DNA of 64,000 nt, taken from NCBI RefSeq assembly GCF_000001735.4, contig NC_003074.8:22017261-22081260 (forward strand), read 5' to 3'. Numbering within the stretch: position 1 is the stretch's first letter; every line of letters starts with the position of its first letter. This DNA comes from Arabidopsis thaliana. Taxonomy: Eukaryota; Streptophyta; Magnoliopsida; Brassicales; Brassicaceae. Positions 10,517 through 25,120 of the stretch are shown here, one piece after another. The notes below the pieces were generated by a model. That model saw only the letters and a list, made by a program, of their open reading frames with translations. It was not told the DNA's origin and ran no database searches. Made by a program: the position numbers and the translations under genes.

Positions 10517-11840
10517 AGATTAATCACACGAAATTATCAACCTTTCCGGCCGAATAACTAAAATCGTCGTATTCGTCGACTTGGATTTGCGGCTGAAGAA
10601 AAACAAACCAGACGTAGAAGAATGATGCTTGATGAAACGGCGTCGTTTCTAAGTATAGTTCTCATCACTGGTTTTCCTTATTTATCAAACCGGTTTAAGA
10701 TCCTACCAAAAAAAATCAAAACTCAAACCGGTTTTTAAGTATTTATTTTAGCGGTTATGATGAAACGACATCGTGTTGATTCCTTAAAAGTGCCTGAAAC
10801 ATGAAGTGAGCTCAGAGTGATTCAACTGATGGATTTACAGAAGATAACAAAGACGAGAGAAGCTCCAAAAACCCTAAGAGCCATTTTTCACAGTTACAAC
10901 TTACAACGCAATGAAAGCTGAATCAACGAAGTTACTTTCAGAAAAAATAACAACAGTGTCCCTTTTTTTTGAATTGAATTTAAGGGAAGATTCGAGCTTG
11001 AGTTAACGCCAGAAATCCGATCAGTGGCAAACTACAACAGTTTCATCTAAATCAATCAAACTATAACCAAGTCGAAGCTCAAAAGAACAAACACTATGAG
11101 CGCTTGTAAGAAGCAGAGGATAAACCATAGAGAAGAGAGATCAGATGAAATCCACATCGCAAAGCTTGCAATTAACGATGACGTTCGACAAAGAAATTTT
11201 AAAAAAATTAACCTTTTTAGTTTCCGATTGCATTCAAGGATCTGGGTTTTGTCGCGACGTCGCACAGAGAACGATGGACGTCGAGCACTATGTTTCCGTA
11301 TTGATTAAAACCGGTTCAAGTATATATTTATCGGTCTATATTTGCAAATAAATCACACCCACACCGGCCATCGCTGGTTTCCTTATTTATTAAACCTGGT
11401 TTTCATCGGATAAGACGAAACGACATCGTTTTAATCCACCGCCGTCAAAAACAATTTCTTCGGTCAATTATACCTCTAAGCTTCGAAGCTCCGACTTCTT
11501 CGGTCTGTTTCTTATTAAACACACAAACAAGAAAACGCAAAACTAATCCTCTCTCGAATTAGGGTTTCGTCAAGGTATTACATTATTTCACACCCTTATC
11601 ATCATCTTCTGATTTCTGGTAATCTTCTTTTGATTAGATCTTCCTATCGATTGGTTCAGTCCTTTCTTATTTTCGAATTCTTGATTGGTTTACCGTGGTT
11701 GCTACGATTTAAACCTTTAACATACCTAAAAGAACGTTTTTGTTTTTGCTTTTTGTTGTTATTGAAGTTTTTTTTTTTTTTTATTGTTGTTGATGAAGAT
11801 CCTGGAGTTGATGTATTGAGAGAAGCCATTGAGATAAGAG
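10517..11840. promoter_or_regulatory. Divergent intergenic region between DPH2 and the glycine-rich protein gene
   Basis: It carries the upstream regions of both flanking genes. Three near-palindromic boxes of type AAACGRCRTCGTTT occur at 10635-10648, 10763-10776 and 11418-11431. A telo-box (TTAGGGTTT) lies at 11559-11567, next to the probable start of the plus-strand transcript. A donor-like CAAG/GTATTA near 11573 suggests an intron in the 5' leader of the gene at 11841. Small ORFs at 11056-11351 overlap each other on both strands and look spurious. Confidence 0.55.
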
Positions 11841-13040
11841 ATGAGCTCTACGCAGGCTAATCTATGCAGACCATCCTTGTTCTGTGCAAGGACAACGCAA
11901 ACAAGACATGTCTCTAGTGCACCTTTTATGTCGTCATTACGCTTTGATTATCGACCACTCCCCAAATTAGCTATTCGGGCATCTGCATCATCATCGATGT
12001 CTTCTCAGTTTTCGCCTCTACAGAATCATCGCTGCCGGAATCAGAGGCAAGGTCCTGTTGTGTGTTTACTTGGTGGGAAGGATAAGTCTAACGGTAGTAA
12101 TGAGGTGAGATGCTTCGTCTTCATTCTAAGATGTCTTTGCTTATTAGATCATATAAAGATGATGCTTAATCTTTAAATGTTCCAAATTGATCTTTTTGTG
12201 TGTGTGTGCGTGTAAGAAGTTCGGCACAGAGTTGAGTTATGTTTCTGATTATAAGTAGTATTGATATGATTCTTTTCTGTTTTATACTTACTTGGTCGAA
12301 AGGATAAATCTGATAGTAGTTATGAGATCAGATGATTTCTCTTCATTCTATAGATGTTCTTGCTGAGATTTGAATATTAAATCTTGCAAAAGTGATCTTT
12401 TTGTCTGTGTTTGTAAGTTAAGGCACAGAACTTTAGTGCGTCTGATATTAATACGCTCAGTGATGATGTTTTATCATCAGCTATCATCAACATGGGAAGC
12501 TATTGAGAAAGCAATGGGGAAGAAATCAGTTGAAGATATGTTGCGTGAGCAGATACAAAAGAAAGACACTGGCGGCATTCCTCCACGAGGACGAGGAGGA
12601 GGGGGTGGCGGTAGAAATGGTGGGAATAATGGGTCTGGAGGCTCATCAGGGGAAGATGGTGGTCTTGCTAGTTTTGGGGATGAAACTCTGCAAGTGGTAT
12701 TAGCAACCTTAGGCTTCATCTTTCTGGTAAGGACAAGATCACAAGCCCGCACAAGTTATCTTTGAATTATAGTATCTTTAGCTTTGATCATTGTTTCTTT
12801 TTTTTGCAGTACTTCTACATCATCAATGGGGAGGAGTTGTTCCGTCTTGCAAGAGATTACATTAGGTACCTTATAGGAAGACCCAAGAGTGTTAGGCTGA
12901 CCCGAGTTATGGAAGGTTGGAGTAGATTCTTCGAGAAGATGTCGAGGAAAAAAGTGTATAACGAGTACTGGCTAAAGATTAAGCGATCATCAACAAGTCT
13001 ACCTGGTCTGGTAACCCGGGCAAATACAAACGCATCTTGA
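11841..13040 (+). CDS. Glycine-rich protein, probably plastid membrane
   Basis: Three phase-0 exons (11841..12104, 12481..12726, 12810..13040) give 246 residues. The first 60 residues are rich in Ser, Arg and small residues ([20 protein letters not shown]), fitting a chloroplast transit peptide. A glycine-rich segment lies at about 119-150. One hydrophobic span follows (about 157-176, [16 protein letters not shown]), with the intron cutting it between FIFL and YFYI. The C-terminal 70 residues are basic and aromatic ([17 protein letters not shown], then [12 protein letters not shown]). No catalytic motif is seen. Family and role are unknown to me beyond 'glycine-rich protein'. The 5' leader seems to contain an intron. 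Confidence 0.8.
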
Positions 13041-13377
13041 GATCTTATGTTGATTCAAATGAAATGAAGATAGTGATCGGTTTTCTTACTGGTTTAAGTA
13101 GTTTCCCTTAGACCCTTACCCGTGTTTTTGTTTTTGTTTAAGTTACTTTTGCCAGTAGTAAATATTGATGCTCATCGTCACAAGTATTGACTCTGTCGTG
13201 TTTACGTAAATGAAAAGTTACCCTGAATGGCTGAATCATATTATATAGAAAAAGTAATCGAAATCGATAACAAGAGCAGAGCATGTAAAGAAGAATACCG
13301 AGGAGATGACATAAGGTGTTAGTTAGGGAACCGGAATGAGAGTTTGGAAGTAAGAAGAAGCAACAACACGAGCGTAT
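13041..13377. other. 3' flank of the glycine-rich gene
   Basis: No coding signal; the terminator region of the upstream gene runs into the BAGP1-like fragment that follows. Confidence 0.4.
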
Positions 13378-13818
13378 GCAGACTTGTCTATATCACCAAG
13401 GCTACTGGAGGATGAGTGTGACTTAAGATACGACAATGCAACTTCTAGCATCACTTCCACTTCTTTAAAGAAAGTGTCAAAAACAAATGCATCAGACAAA
13501 CCGAAAAATGACGGCCTTTTAGTTTATCGATTGAACTAAGGGCACCAAACTAACCTCGTCAATTGCCCCTGCTTTAATCTTCGATTGCATCAAACACCAT
13601 TTCTTGAAATGTACACCTATTGAGGAAGCCAAAGAGATCATTCCACACTATGTGCTTTGCAAAATTTCACACGGAAAAGTAGAAATCATTACTTTGGTTT
13701 ACTTACCGACTCTTATATCTATAACAGATGAAATTATCTGGGAGGAGATCAAATATCGTTTGCAGAGGCCCTGGCTTTTGATGTACAATGGTTGGGCCTT
13801 ACTGAGCCAATGACCCCT
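13378..13818 (-). pseudogene. Rearranged partial copy of BAGP1 (exons 18, 17, 16 and 7)
   Basis: Bases 13378-13735 match the BAGP1 end at 17196-17545 (exon 18, a shortened intron, exon 17, intron, exon 16) in the same orientation, at high identity (shared run CCCCTGCTTTAATCTTCGAT and many others). At about 13735-13740 the match jumps directly to BAGP1 exon 7 (19491-19575; GGAGATCAAATATCG, AGAGGCCCTGGCTTTTGATG). About 1.9 kb of the parent is therefore missing. The exon 18 acceptor (TTGTACTG) is deleted and further indels break the frame. It is a broken segmental copy, not a retrocopy, because intron sequence is kept. Confidence 0.85.
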
Positions 13819-14142
13819 AGATATCTTTTCAGAGACCTACCTCATGATTCCAGCTCTGCGTCTTCCTTTGAAAGTCAAACTACTTTTGTGGTAATAGCAG
13901 CCAGTAGTAAATGTAAACCAAGGCCAAATAGACAAACTTTTTTCGTAACTTTTTTGTATTGATATTAAAAATATTCTGAGATATTACAGACTCCAGAAAC
14001 ATTTCCCGTATCTCGAGTCCGACTTAACACATATAGTAACACCTTTACTTAAACTAACTGGTAAAATGGATCTTTAAAAGTGTTCCACTGGTTTTCCCAC
14101 TGCAGCTTTGCGACCATCTGCTCAAATAAAAGGATCCATTTT

Positions 14143-14182
14143 AGGATCTACACAAATTAAATAATTAACTGGTGTAGATCCT
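14143..14182. repeat. Perfect 11-base inverted repeat
   Basis: AGGATCTACAC at 14143-14153 is exactly complementary to GTGTAGATCCT at 14172-14182, with an 18-base A/T spacer. It could form a hairpin or be the core of a small foldback element. Confidence 0.75.
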
Positions 14183-15814
14183 ATATAGTTTGAGCATATA
14201 CTTTGAATCTTAACAAATTGTTTCAGATCCAATTTGTAAAAGCTTGCAAGAGCACATATCCACTTAGAAATCGACAAGCATCTATGTATCTACATCACAT
14301 AAAGCATTTGTTGGAAACATTTACACCACCAAAGAGTGTTCCAACAAATAATGTCCTACGACTAACCTCAAACAACGTTTTTTTTGCTTGAACAATGCTG
14401 AATTTTCTGCAGTAGATTCTGGTTTTCTCGCAGATCTTCACGCGAAAATCAAACATCCTTCGATACTAAACTTCAACATTTGAAACTAGTAGCATCTCTT
14501 CTGGTACTCTGACGAGGGAGCAGACACTATGGGAATGTAAGGGCAGTTCCAACCTCCCAGACATATTTTAATACCAAATGAACTAAGATTAGAAAGGGTA
14601 AGAGATGCGTGTACATACCAGTTATTACTATAATAGTTAGTTTTTATAATTTCAAAACTAAAGAATGTAAAAAATAAGTTAAATTTTTTAAAATATAAAA
14701 ATTTAAATTAAAACCAGAAAAATCTTATTAAGAACAATTAAGTAAAGGAACTTTTTTTTGTCTTATCAATTAAAAAATATTAACTTCTTATTTTCATAGA
14801 AAAAAAATTATTACAATTAAACCCAATACACATGACTATATGAGTTTTATAAGAAAGTAATATGAAAAACAATTGAGTATATAACTTTTTAGTCTAACTT
14901 TTGCACGGTAATTTTTAAATTCAAAATCAAAATTTTAATAAATATTTAATCAAATAAAAATTAATATTTTTAATTGATAATATAAGAAACAAACTAACTA
15001 TTGATTAAAAATATTTAGTAAATTAAAAAAATTAACTTCTTAAGAAACTAACTATTAATATTATGAATAGTTCATATCTTAAAATTGTTTATTCTTTGCA
15101 CACAAAAAAAAATGTTTATTCTCTTAATTTAGTTTTGAAATTGAAAAAAGCTAACTATTATAATAATTATCTAGACGAAAAAATTGTTTAAAAACAATAC
15201 AGTTTTTAGATTTTCTATGCAATATTATTAATTACTATTGATAAACTGTAAACTTGAAGAAAAAATAATTGACTATCATTGGTTTAGAATTGTAGAAAAA
15301 CTGTAAATCACAAAAGCATCATATACATTTATAATTAACTTTTAATATATTTTTTGTATATGTGTGAAAACTCTAAAAGATCGATTATTTACACAAAGAG
15401 TAAATTTAAACATAAATAAAACTGAATAATTAATATTACCCCACATGTTTATAAAAACAATAATAATAAAATACTACATCACAAGATTGTTTTGTATGTA
15501 GACTCTAAAACAAAATAAAAATTAATTTAAAAATATTCGGGTTACGCCAGGTATATTTTTTAAATTTTATCAATTAAAATATAATTTAATAAATATAAAA
15601 TTTATGGTTTAACATAAAAATTATTTGAAATAATTAATATGAACTTGAATTAGGGTTTTATTTTTTGAGTGACGTTAATTATTAAAGAAAGAAACAGGAA
15701 TATCATAAAAATAGTTTCTAGTAACCTTTAAAAAACGTTGTAATTCAGAAAAACGTGAAACCAAACGGGCTACAAAATATATTAAAACACAGAGTACAAC
15801 AGGCTTTTGGTTTG

Positions 15815-15932
15815 AGCCCAAACAAGCCCATTTAAATCTATTTAGTCTGTAACATAAGTCACGTGCACCTATCACGTGATCATCTTCTTTCTTCCTTTTT
15901 TCTTGTCATCTGTTACACATCGGTTAGGGTTT
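15815..15932 (+). promoter_or_regulatory. Promoter elements of the mL43 gene: site II, G-boxes, telo-box
   Basis: Two site II (TCP-type) cores read AGCCCA on this strand at 15815-15820 and 15825-15830. Two G-box cores CACGTG lie at 15860-15865 and 15873-15878. A telo-box TTAGGGTTT lies at 15924-15932, 24 bases before the ATG. Site II plus telo-box is the known combination in Arabidopsis genes for ribosomal and mitochondrial proteins. Confidence 0.7.
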
Positions 15933-15955
15933 TAGTTTCTCTTACCGAGATTCAA

Positions 15956-16668
15956 ATGGCGCTTAGAGGAGTTTGGCAGCTCAAGAAACTCGTTGTGAGC
16001 TACTGTAATTGGGGTGGTAGCAGTAGAGGCATCAGGTAATTTTGTTTACCTATAATTTGATTTCGCAATCTATGAGCCGTATTTTTTCATTTATCATCGA
16101 TCTACCATTTTTCCTGTAATTCACTTTGGAACTTGAGACTATCTATACGAATCTATGAGTCTGTACTTGGTATTTGTGAAGCAAATTAACTTTTCATGTC
16201 AATGTGGGTTTAGAAATGTGAAGCAAAATGATTTAGTAATGAATCGTTACCATTTCATCCTAGTTTGGTACTACGCATTTTCTTATGATGTGTTGTTAAA
16301 CATACAGAGCCTTTATGGAATCAGAATTGCCTGCTCTAAAGGAGAAAAACCCGCAGCTCGAAGTAATTACCGAGCTTTCACGGGGACAACATCCTTATTT
16401 GAAGGGCATTTACAGTATGTATATTTCTCCTCTATTGAATACAATCCTGATTCAACGGTTGTTGATATTAGCAATTTCACTTGCACAATTCATAGGGAAT
16501 AGAAATGAAAGGGTAGTGTGTGTGAAGAACATGGATCCTGAAGAAGTGCTTTTGAATGCAACGAGGCTGAGGAACTCGCTTGGACGGAAAGTGGTTAAAC
16601 TGAGGACCAGACATGTCACCAAACACCCCAGTGTTCAAGGCACCTGGACAACTGCTGTCAAATTCTGA
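15956..16668 (+). CDS. Mitochondrial large-subunit ribosomal protein, mL43 (L51/S25/CI-B8 family)
   Basis: Exons 15956..16035, 16308..16414 and 16496..16668 join in phase to 119 residues. The L51/S25/CI-B8 fold is thioredoxin-like and is shared by mL43 and complex I subunit B8. Visible marks are MALRGVWQLKKLVVSYCNWG at the N-terminus, ELPALKEKNPQLEVITELSR with GQHPYLKGIY in the middle, and MDPEEVLLNATRLRNSLGRK near the C-terminus, ending in VQGTWTTAVKF. The length fits mL43. It should act in the mitochondrial ribosome, with the basic N-terminus serving for import. The promoter elements fit a nuclear gene for a mitochondrial translation protein. Confidence 0.88.
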
Positions 16669-17165
16669 GACTTTCCTGCTAAATTGTTTGCAGGTTTTCA
16701 TCTTCTAGCTGTTAAATCGAATGTTGCAAGTATCAGGATTGGTCGTTTATCTGTATTGCAACCCCAAGTTGTTTGTACCGTCTGTGACTTGGGACAAAGA
16801 TGTAGTCTTCAAATGTTTTGCAGTTTTTGCAATGTTTGAATTTTGTCTTGTCCTTCTGGTTGAGTCTATAATAAGATTACACAAGGGTTTAAGGTTATAT
16901 TCTTTGTTTGCTCTCAGAATTGGAATTGTCACTTACTTTGTATTTGCCAATACAAATAGAGTTGTGAGAGAACCCAAACTTTTCCTTTGTTATTGTCACA
17001 AGTACCAGAAATCAGACAAGCCTCTGTAAATATCCATTCATAATTACTGTTACCACATATACACTTTAACATGTAAAAGAAGAAGAAAAATGATGGTGGA
17101 TGATCTTAATTAGCTGGCTGGAGAATGAAACTTTGAGAAGCTTTTTGATTTTGGTAAATTAGGTT

Positions 17166-21224
<4,059 letters not shown>

Positions 21225-23224
21225 CTCGATCAACGGAGTTAAAAAGTTTAAATTTTTCGAAACGAAAAGCGCGATCAAGAGGATTGTCTAGGGATTTATC
21301 CTATGGAGGATCACAACACAGAGAATCAACATTATTCTGGAGAGAAGAAACTTCGCCTTCTTTAGAAGAAGAACAAGTGAGTCAAAAAAGGACAATCGCT
21401 GAGAAAGAAAGGATTTTGGAAAGAAAAGTAGAAACTGAGAAATTAGTTGTAAGGACGGAGTTACGGAAATACCCTTGGAACTGTAAACAGTTACTGGCTG
21501 TGGGACTCGAGGACTGTGAGGAGAATTCGAGGGTAGTTCTGGTAATTAAGAAACTTCGAACGTAAATAGTAACCGTAGAAAAGTCGTACGAAGACTTTTT
21601 ATAAACTGAAAAATGAAAAATCTTGTCGTGATGTATATTAACCAAATTTTCTTACTGGTTGAATAAAAAGGGAGGCCAAAAACAAAAATCGAACTAGTCA
21701 AATTGAACCAAACCACACTAATTACGTTAAGTTTGGTTTAAAATTTCAATAAAAACTGGTATATGACTCAAATCCGTGAATCAAATTAGAGTTTCTTACT
21801 TTTCTATTGACTCAATGGTTTTTATTTGTTTTACTTAGAACAAATTTGTAAAACTATATTAAAAAACATTAAACAAAAGAAACAAGTGTAAATATATACC
21901 TTAGATCATTTAATTAAAAGCTCTATTTATAGAAATGTATATTCATATTATTTTTTTTGCATATCTAATTAACAATTAAAAAATCCAAGGATACAATAGA
22001 TTTGATTTCTAAAACCTAGTAAACCGGATAATGATCCATAATAAGATTAATTCAGTTAATTTATCGGTTCGGTCTTAATAAAGTGGTTTTAATTGTAGAA
22101 AAGGCGAATGGAAAGAGGCCACGTGGAAAACAAAGGAGACAGATAGAGAGGGAAGGACCCGTTTTAGGTTTTTTGATTGAGGTATAAATAGATTTCGATC
22201 AGTAGACGTTTTTTTAAGTTGCCTTTACACATTCTCTTTTGCTCCTCCTCCTTCTCTCTTACTCTCTTCTCGCCGCAAAACCTCACTTGCTCTCTCTTTC
22301 TCTCTGGTATATCTCATTATCTCTCTATCTTCTGTGTTGTTGTATATATGTATAGCTCTAACTTCGATTCTTTACGAGCTCAATTTCTTTGTTTAGATGG
22401 TTCCAAATGTTTTACCTTTTTACTTTTTTTAATACCTTTTTGTCTTTGTTGCTGCCATGTGAGCTCAAGCTCTGTTCTTGTTAGTGGGTTAAATTCCTTT
22501 CTTTTATGGATATTCTGATTCTTTGAGCATAATTGTTGAGAATTGAAGTCAGTTTTGTCTCGGTTACTCAAAAGTTTCGAGCTTTGTATATTGCTAGTGA
22601 TAGAGGCAGCTTCAAATCCGAACAATAGGAATACTTAGAGTGGACTTTGATTGTGGTGCCCCTGAGATTTACTCTGTTTATTTGGTTGCAAATATTGTAC
22701 CTTTGCTTTTACCTGCCATGTGAGCTCCAACTCCGTTCTTTGTCGTTTGCTAGCTTCCCTTTTTTAAATAGTTTTCAGATTCCTTGAGTATAATTGTTCT
22801 GAATTGAAGTAGGGTTTTTCTTGGCTGCTCAAACTTTGTAGATTGCTACTTTGCTAGTGATAGAGGCAACTTCAAATCCGAACAAAAAAGATACTTAGAT
22901 TGTGCTTCTCCTGAGATTACTTTAAAGATTTTACTTTGGCTATGAACAAAAGCCTATAGCTTTGTCTTTTATAGTCTAATTTAAGTAATGAAATCCCAGA
23001 TTCTTAGTTAATTTAGAGAGGAAAATGGGTAGTTTGAAAGGAAAGTGATGAGATTTCAAGAATTCTACTAAGATTTTATATTGCTTGATGCATTCTACTT
23101 TCAACCTGAATGTTAGTAGCAGAGGTACTGACAGTCTTTTATCCGCAGGATCTTTATCGGGGAGCATTACCCGCGTTTTAACTTACGGTTTCCAATGTGA
23201 ACTAAGAGTGTGTTATCAGTTGTG
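21225..23224. promoter_or_regulatory. Divergent promoter region and 5' leader intron of the gene at 23225
   Basis: For the plus-strand gene there is a G-box CCACGTGG at 22119-22126, a TATA box TATAAATA at 22183-22190 and a pyrimidine-rich leader from about 22215. A 5' leader intron probably runs from the GTATATC near 22307 to the CCGCAG near 23149. Within that intron a segment is duplicated (about 22385-22640 and 22672-22905). No coding gene is seen here. Confidence 0.6.
22385..22905 (+). repeat. Tandem duplication inside a 5' leader intron
   Basis: Two diverged copies share TGCCATGTGAGCTC, TTCTTGAGCATAATTGTT-like text and GCTAGTGATAGAGGCA followed by CTTCAAATCCGAACAA, at a period of about 270-280 bases. 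Confidence 0.65.
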
Positions 23225-25120
23225 ATGACTGTGGCTGAACCACACATGGAGCTCAACGAAGAAAGTAAGCAATTCGATGTTGAGAGGTTATCGCCAAAGA
23301 AAGAGCAAAGTCCTGGAGGAGAACATAAAGAATGTGGTCTTACCAGTGCTAATACAAGTGAGGAAACTGTTACTTCAGTTTCTGGTGGTGAGGAATTGGA
23401 TGTTGATATAGTTGAATCTGATGAAAACAAGACTTCCACCACTGATGAGGACCCGAACGCTACTGAATACTCAAGCTCATTTTCCGACACTGCATCTGAG
23501 AATGCTGAAATGTTGCTTGATGGACTAACCGGAGAAGCTGAGGTCGAATCTCATTATTGGGATGAAACCGATCTAGGTCCTGCTTATGATTCTTTTAGCA
23601 GCATTTTTCATTTTAGGTGTGTTTTCTGCCTAAATCCTTCTCGTGTTCTTTCTTTTCTACTGTTCTTGCTGTTCTGTAATTAGTTTTCTCTTCCGTGTGT
23701 TTTTTCTAGGAAGAAAAGGCTAACTAACCACTGGAGGAGATTTATCAGGCCACTGATGTGGCGGTCCAAGTGGGTTGAGTTAAGAATTAGAGAGTTAGAG
23801 TCTCGGGCATTAGAATATCCGAAAGAGCTTGAGTTATATGATCAAGAAAAGCTTGAAGCTAATATTGATCCATCTGTGTTGGAAAGTTGTGGTGAGGGGA
23901 TAAAGTCATTGCCTTTCTCTAATCCGTGTTACAAAAAAAGAGCAGCAAAGAAGAGAAGAAAGCGTAAGAAGGTCGAGAGCACAGATGATATAGCTTCATA
24001 TATGGCATGTCACAACCTCTTTTCTTATATCGGTAAGAGACTAATGTACTTGTAACATTATTAACTCCATAACTCTGTCTTTGCTTTGAGCATATCATTC
24101 ATATATTGCTGCGGTTTTTGTTACAGAGACCAAGAGATTGAGCTCAGATGGAATGGGATTGGCTGATGACTTTGGTGGTATGTTCACCAAAACTGCAATA
24201 ATTTCTCATTTTTTTCAGACTCTTAATGTTTTTGGTGTATTGATATGTTACTTGGGACAGATGCAAAAGATCCACGGAGTGATTCAAATGAACCGGTAGA
24301 CTTAGATGACGCTGACTCACTTTTTCATCACCGAGATGGAGATAGTGTCTTAGAAGAAGTTCTCTGGAAAATCGAGCTGGTGCATTCACAAGTTCATAGA
24401 TTGAAAACCCAAGTTGATGTTGTTTTGTCCAAGAACACAGCAAGGTTCTCTTCCTCAGAGAATCTGAGCCTTCTTGCTGCAAGTTCTGCACCTAGCCCAA
24501 CGGTTTCTGCTGGAGGAAATGGAGATGTGATCTCCTTTGGAGCAATTTACAATGCTTCACAGCATATGGCAGATTATGGTCTTGGTGATATAGTTTTCTC
24601 ATCCGAAGGAGTGATTTCGAGCTATGGGGATGCGTTTCATATTCCTGACATTATTGAAAGCACTGTTGGTCTTTTCGCAGATGCTGATGTTACATTACAT
24701 CATCACCAAATTGGAGATTCTTGTGAAGATGTAAGTTCTCTTTGATACTTTGAGTTATGTTTCAACGTCTTCTTCCATGTTTTCTGATTCAACTTACTGC
24801 AGATTTTGGATAACATCTTGATTCGAAATGGAGTGGCTGAAGAAATGAATGGTGATTTGATGGAAACTAGTTGCCATGACGAAGCCGAGAAAGCAGAGGA
24901 AGGAGAAGGAACCAGTGTCCCGCCGTTGCAGCAAACTGAAGAAACAGAAGAATATAACCAAGAAGAGAAATCTTTGGTACTACAAGGCCGTGAAGATTCG
25001 GTTCTTAGATCATGCTTAGCCTCTGAAATGCTTGTTCCTAGGAACAAAAGGACAAGAGGTGGAGAACGTAAGGCAAGTTCTTGGTGCAAGAAACATCTCA
25101 GCGATCCTGAAAGCCAGTGA
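23225..25120 (+). CDS. Nuclear-looking protein of unknown function
   Basis: Five coding exons (23225..23616, 23710..24032, 24127..24177, 24261..24730, 24803..25120) join in phase to 517 residues. The first 110 residues are acidic and Ser/Thr-rich and look disordered. At about 118-160 an aromatic/basic block occurs (HYWDETDLGPAYDSF, KKRLTNHWRRFIRPLMWRSK). A strong basic cluster, probably a nuclear localisation signal, lies at about 206-218 (KKRAAKKRRKRKK). A possible helix with heptad spacing follows at about 290-315 (LEEVLWKIELVHSQVHRLKT). The C-terminus is again acidic (EKAEEGEGTSVPP) with a second basic patch (RNKRTRGGERK). I recognise no enzyme motif. The ATG was chosen because an in-frame upstream ATG is lacking. 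Confidence 0.82.

Larger units (their letters stand above)
13819..15955. other. AT-rich intergenic region and mL43 promoter
   Basis: Mostly A/T DNA with no gene. It contains an 11-base inverted repeat (14143-14153 and 14172-14182) and, near its right end, promoter elements of the downstream gene. A long A/T tract of about 1 kb (14580-15660) may be an old transposon remnant, but I see no clear ends. Confidence 0.5.

Noticed and set aside
11056-11351. Overlapping ORFs on both strands between DPH2 and the glycine-rich gene
   Set aside because: They overlap each other in several frames, show no recognisable motif and lie in a promoter region.
12477-12752. Minus-strand ORF rich in proline opposite the glycine-rich exon
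   Set aside because: It is the antisense shadow of the glycine codons (GGN reads CCN), not a gene.
14580-15660. Possible transposon in a 1-kb A/T-rich tract
   Set aside because: No terminal repeats, target duplication or coding remnant could be defined by eye.
24703-25089. Minus-strand ORF of 128 codons over the last exon at 24803-25120
   Set aside because: Antisense shadow of a spliced plus-strand exon whose phase and stop fit the gene model.
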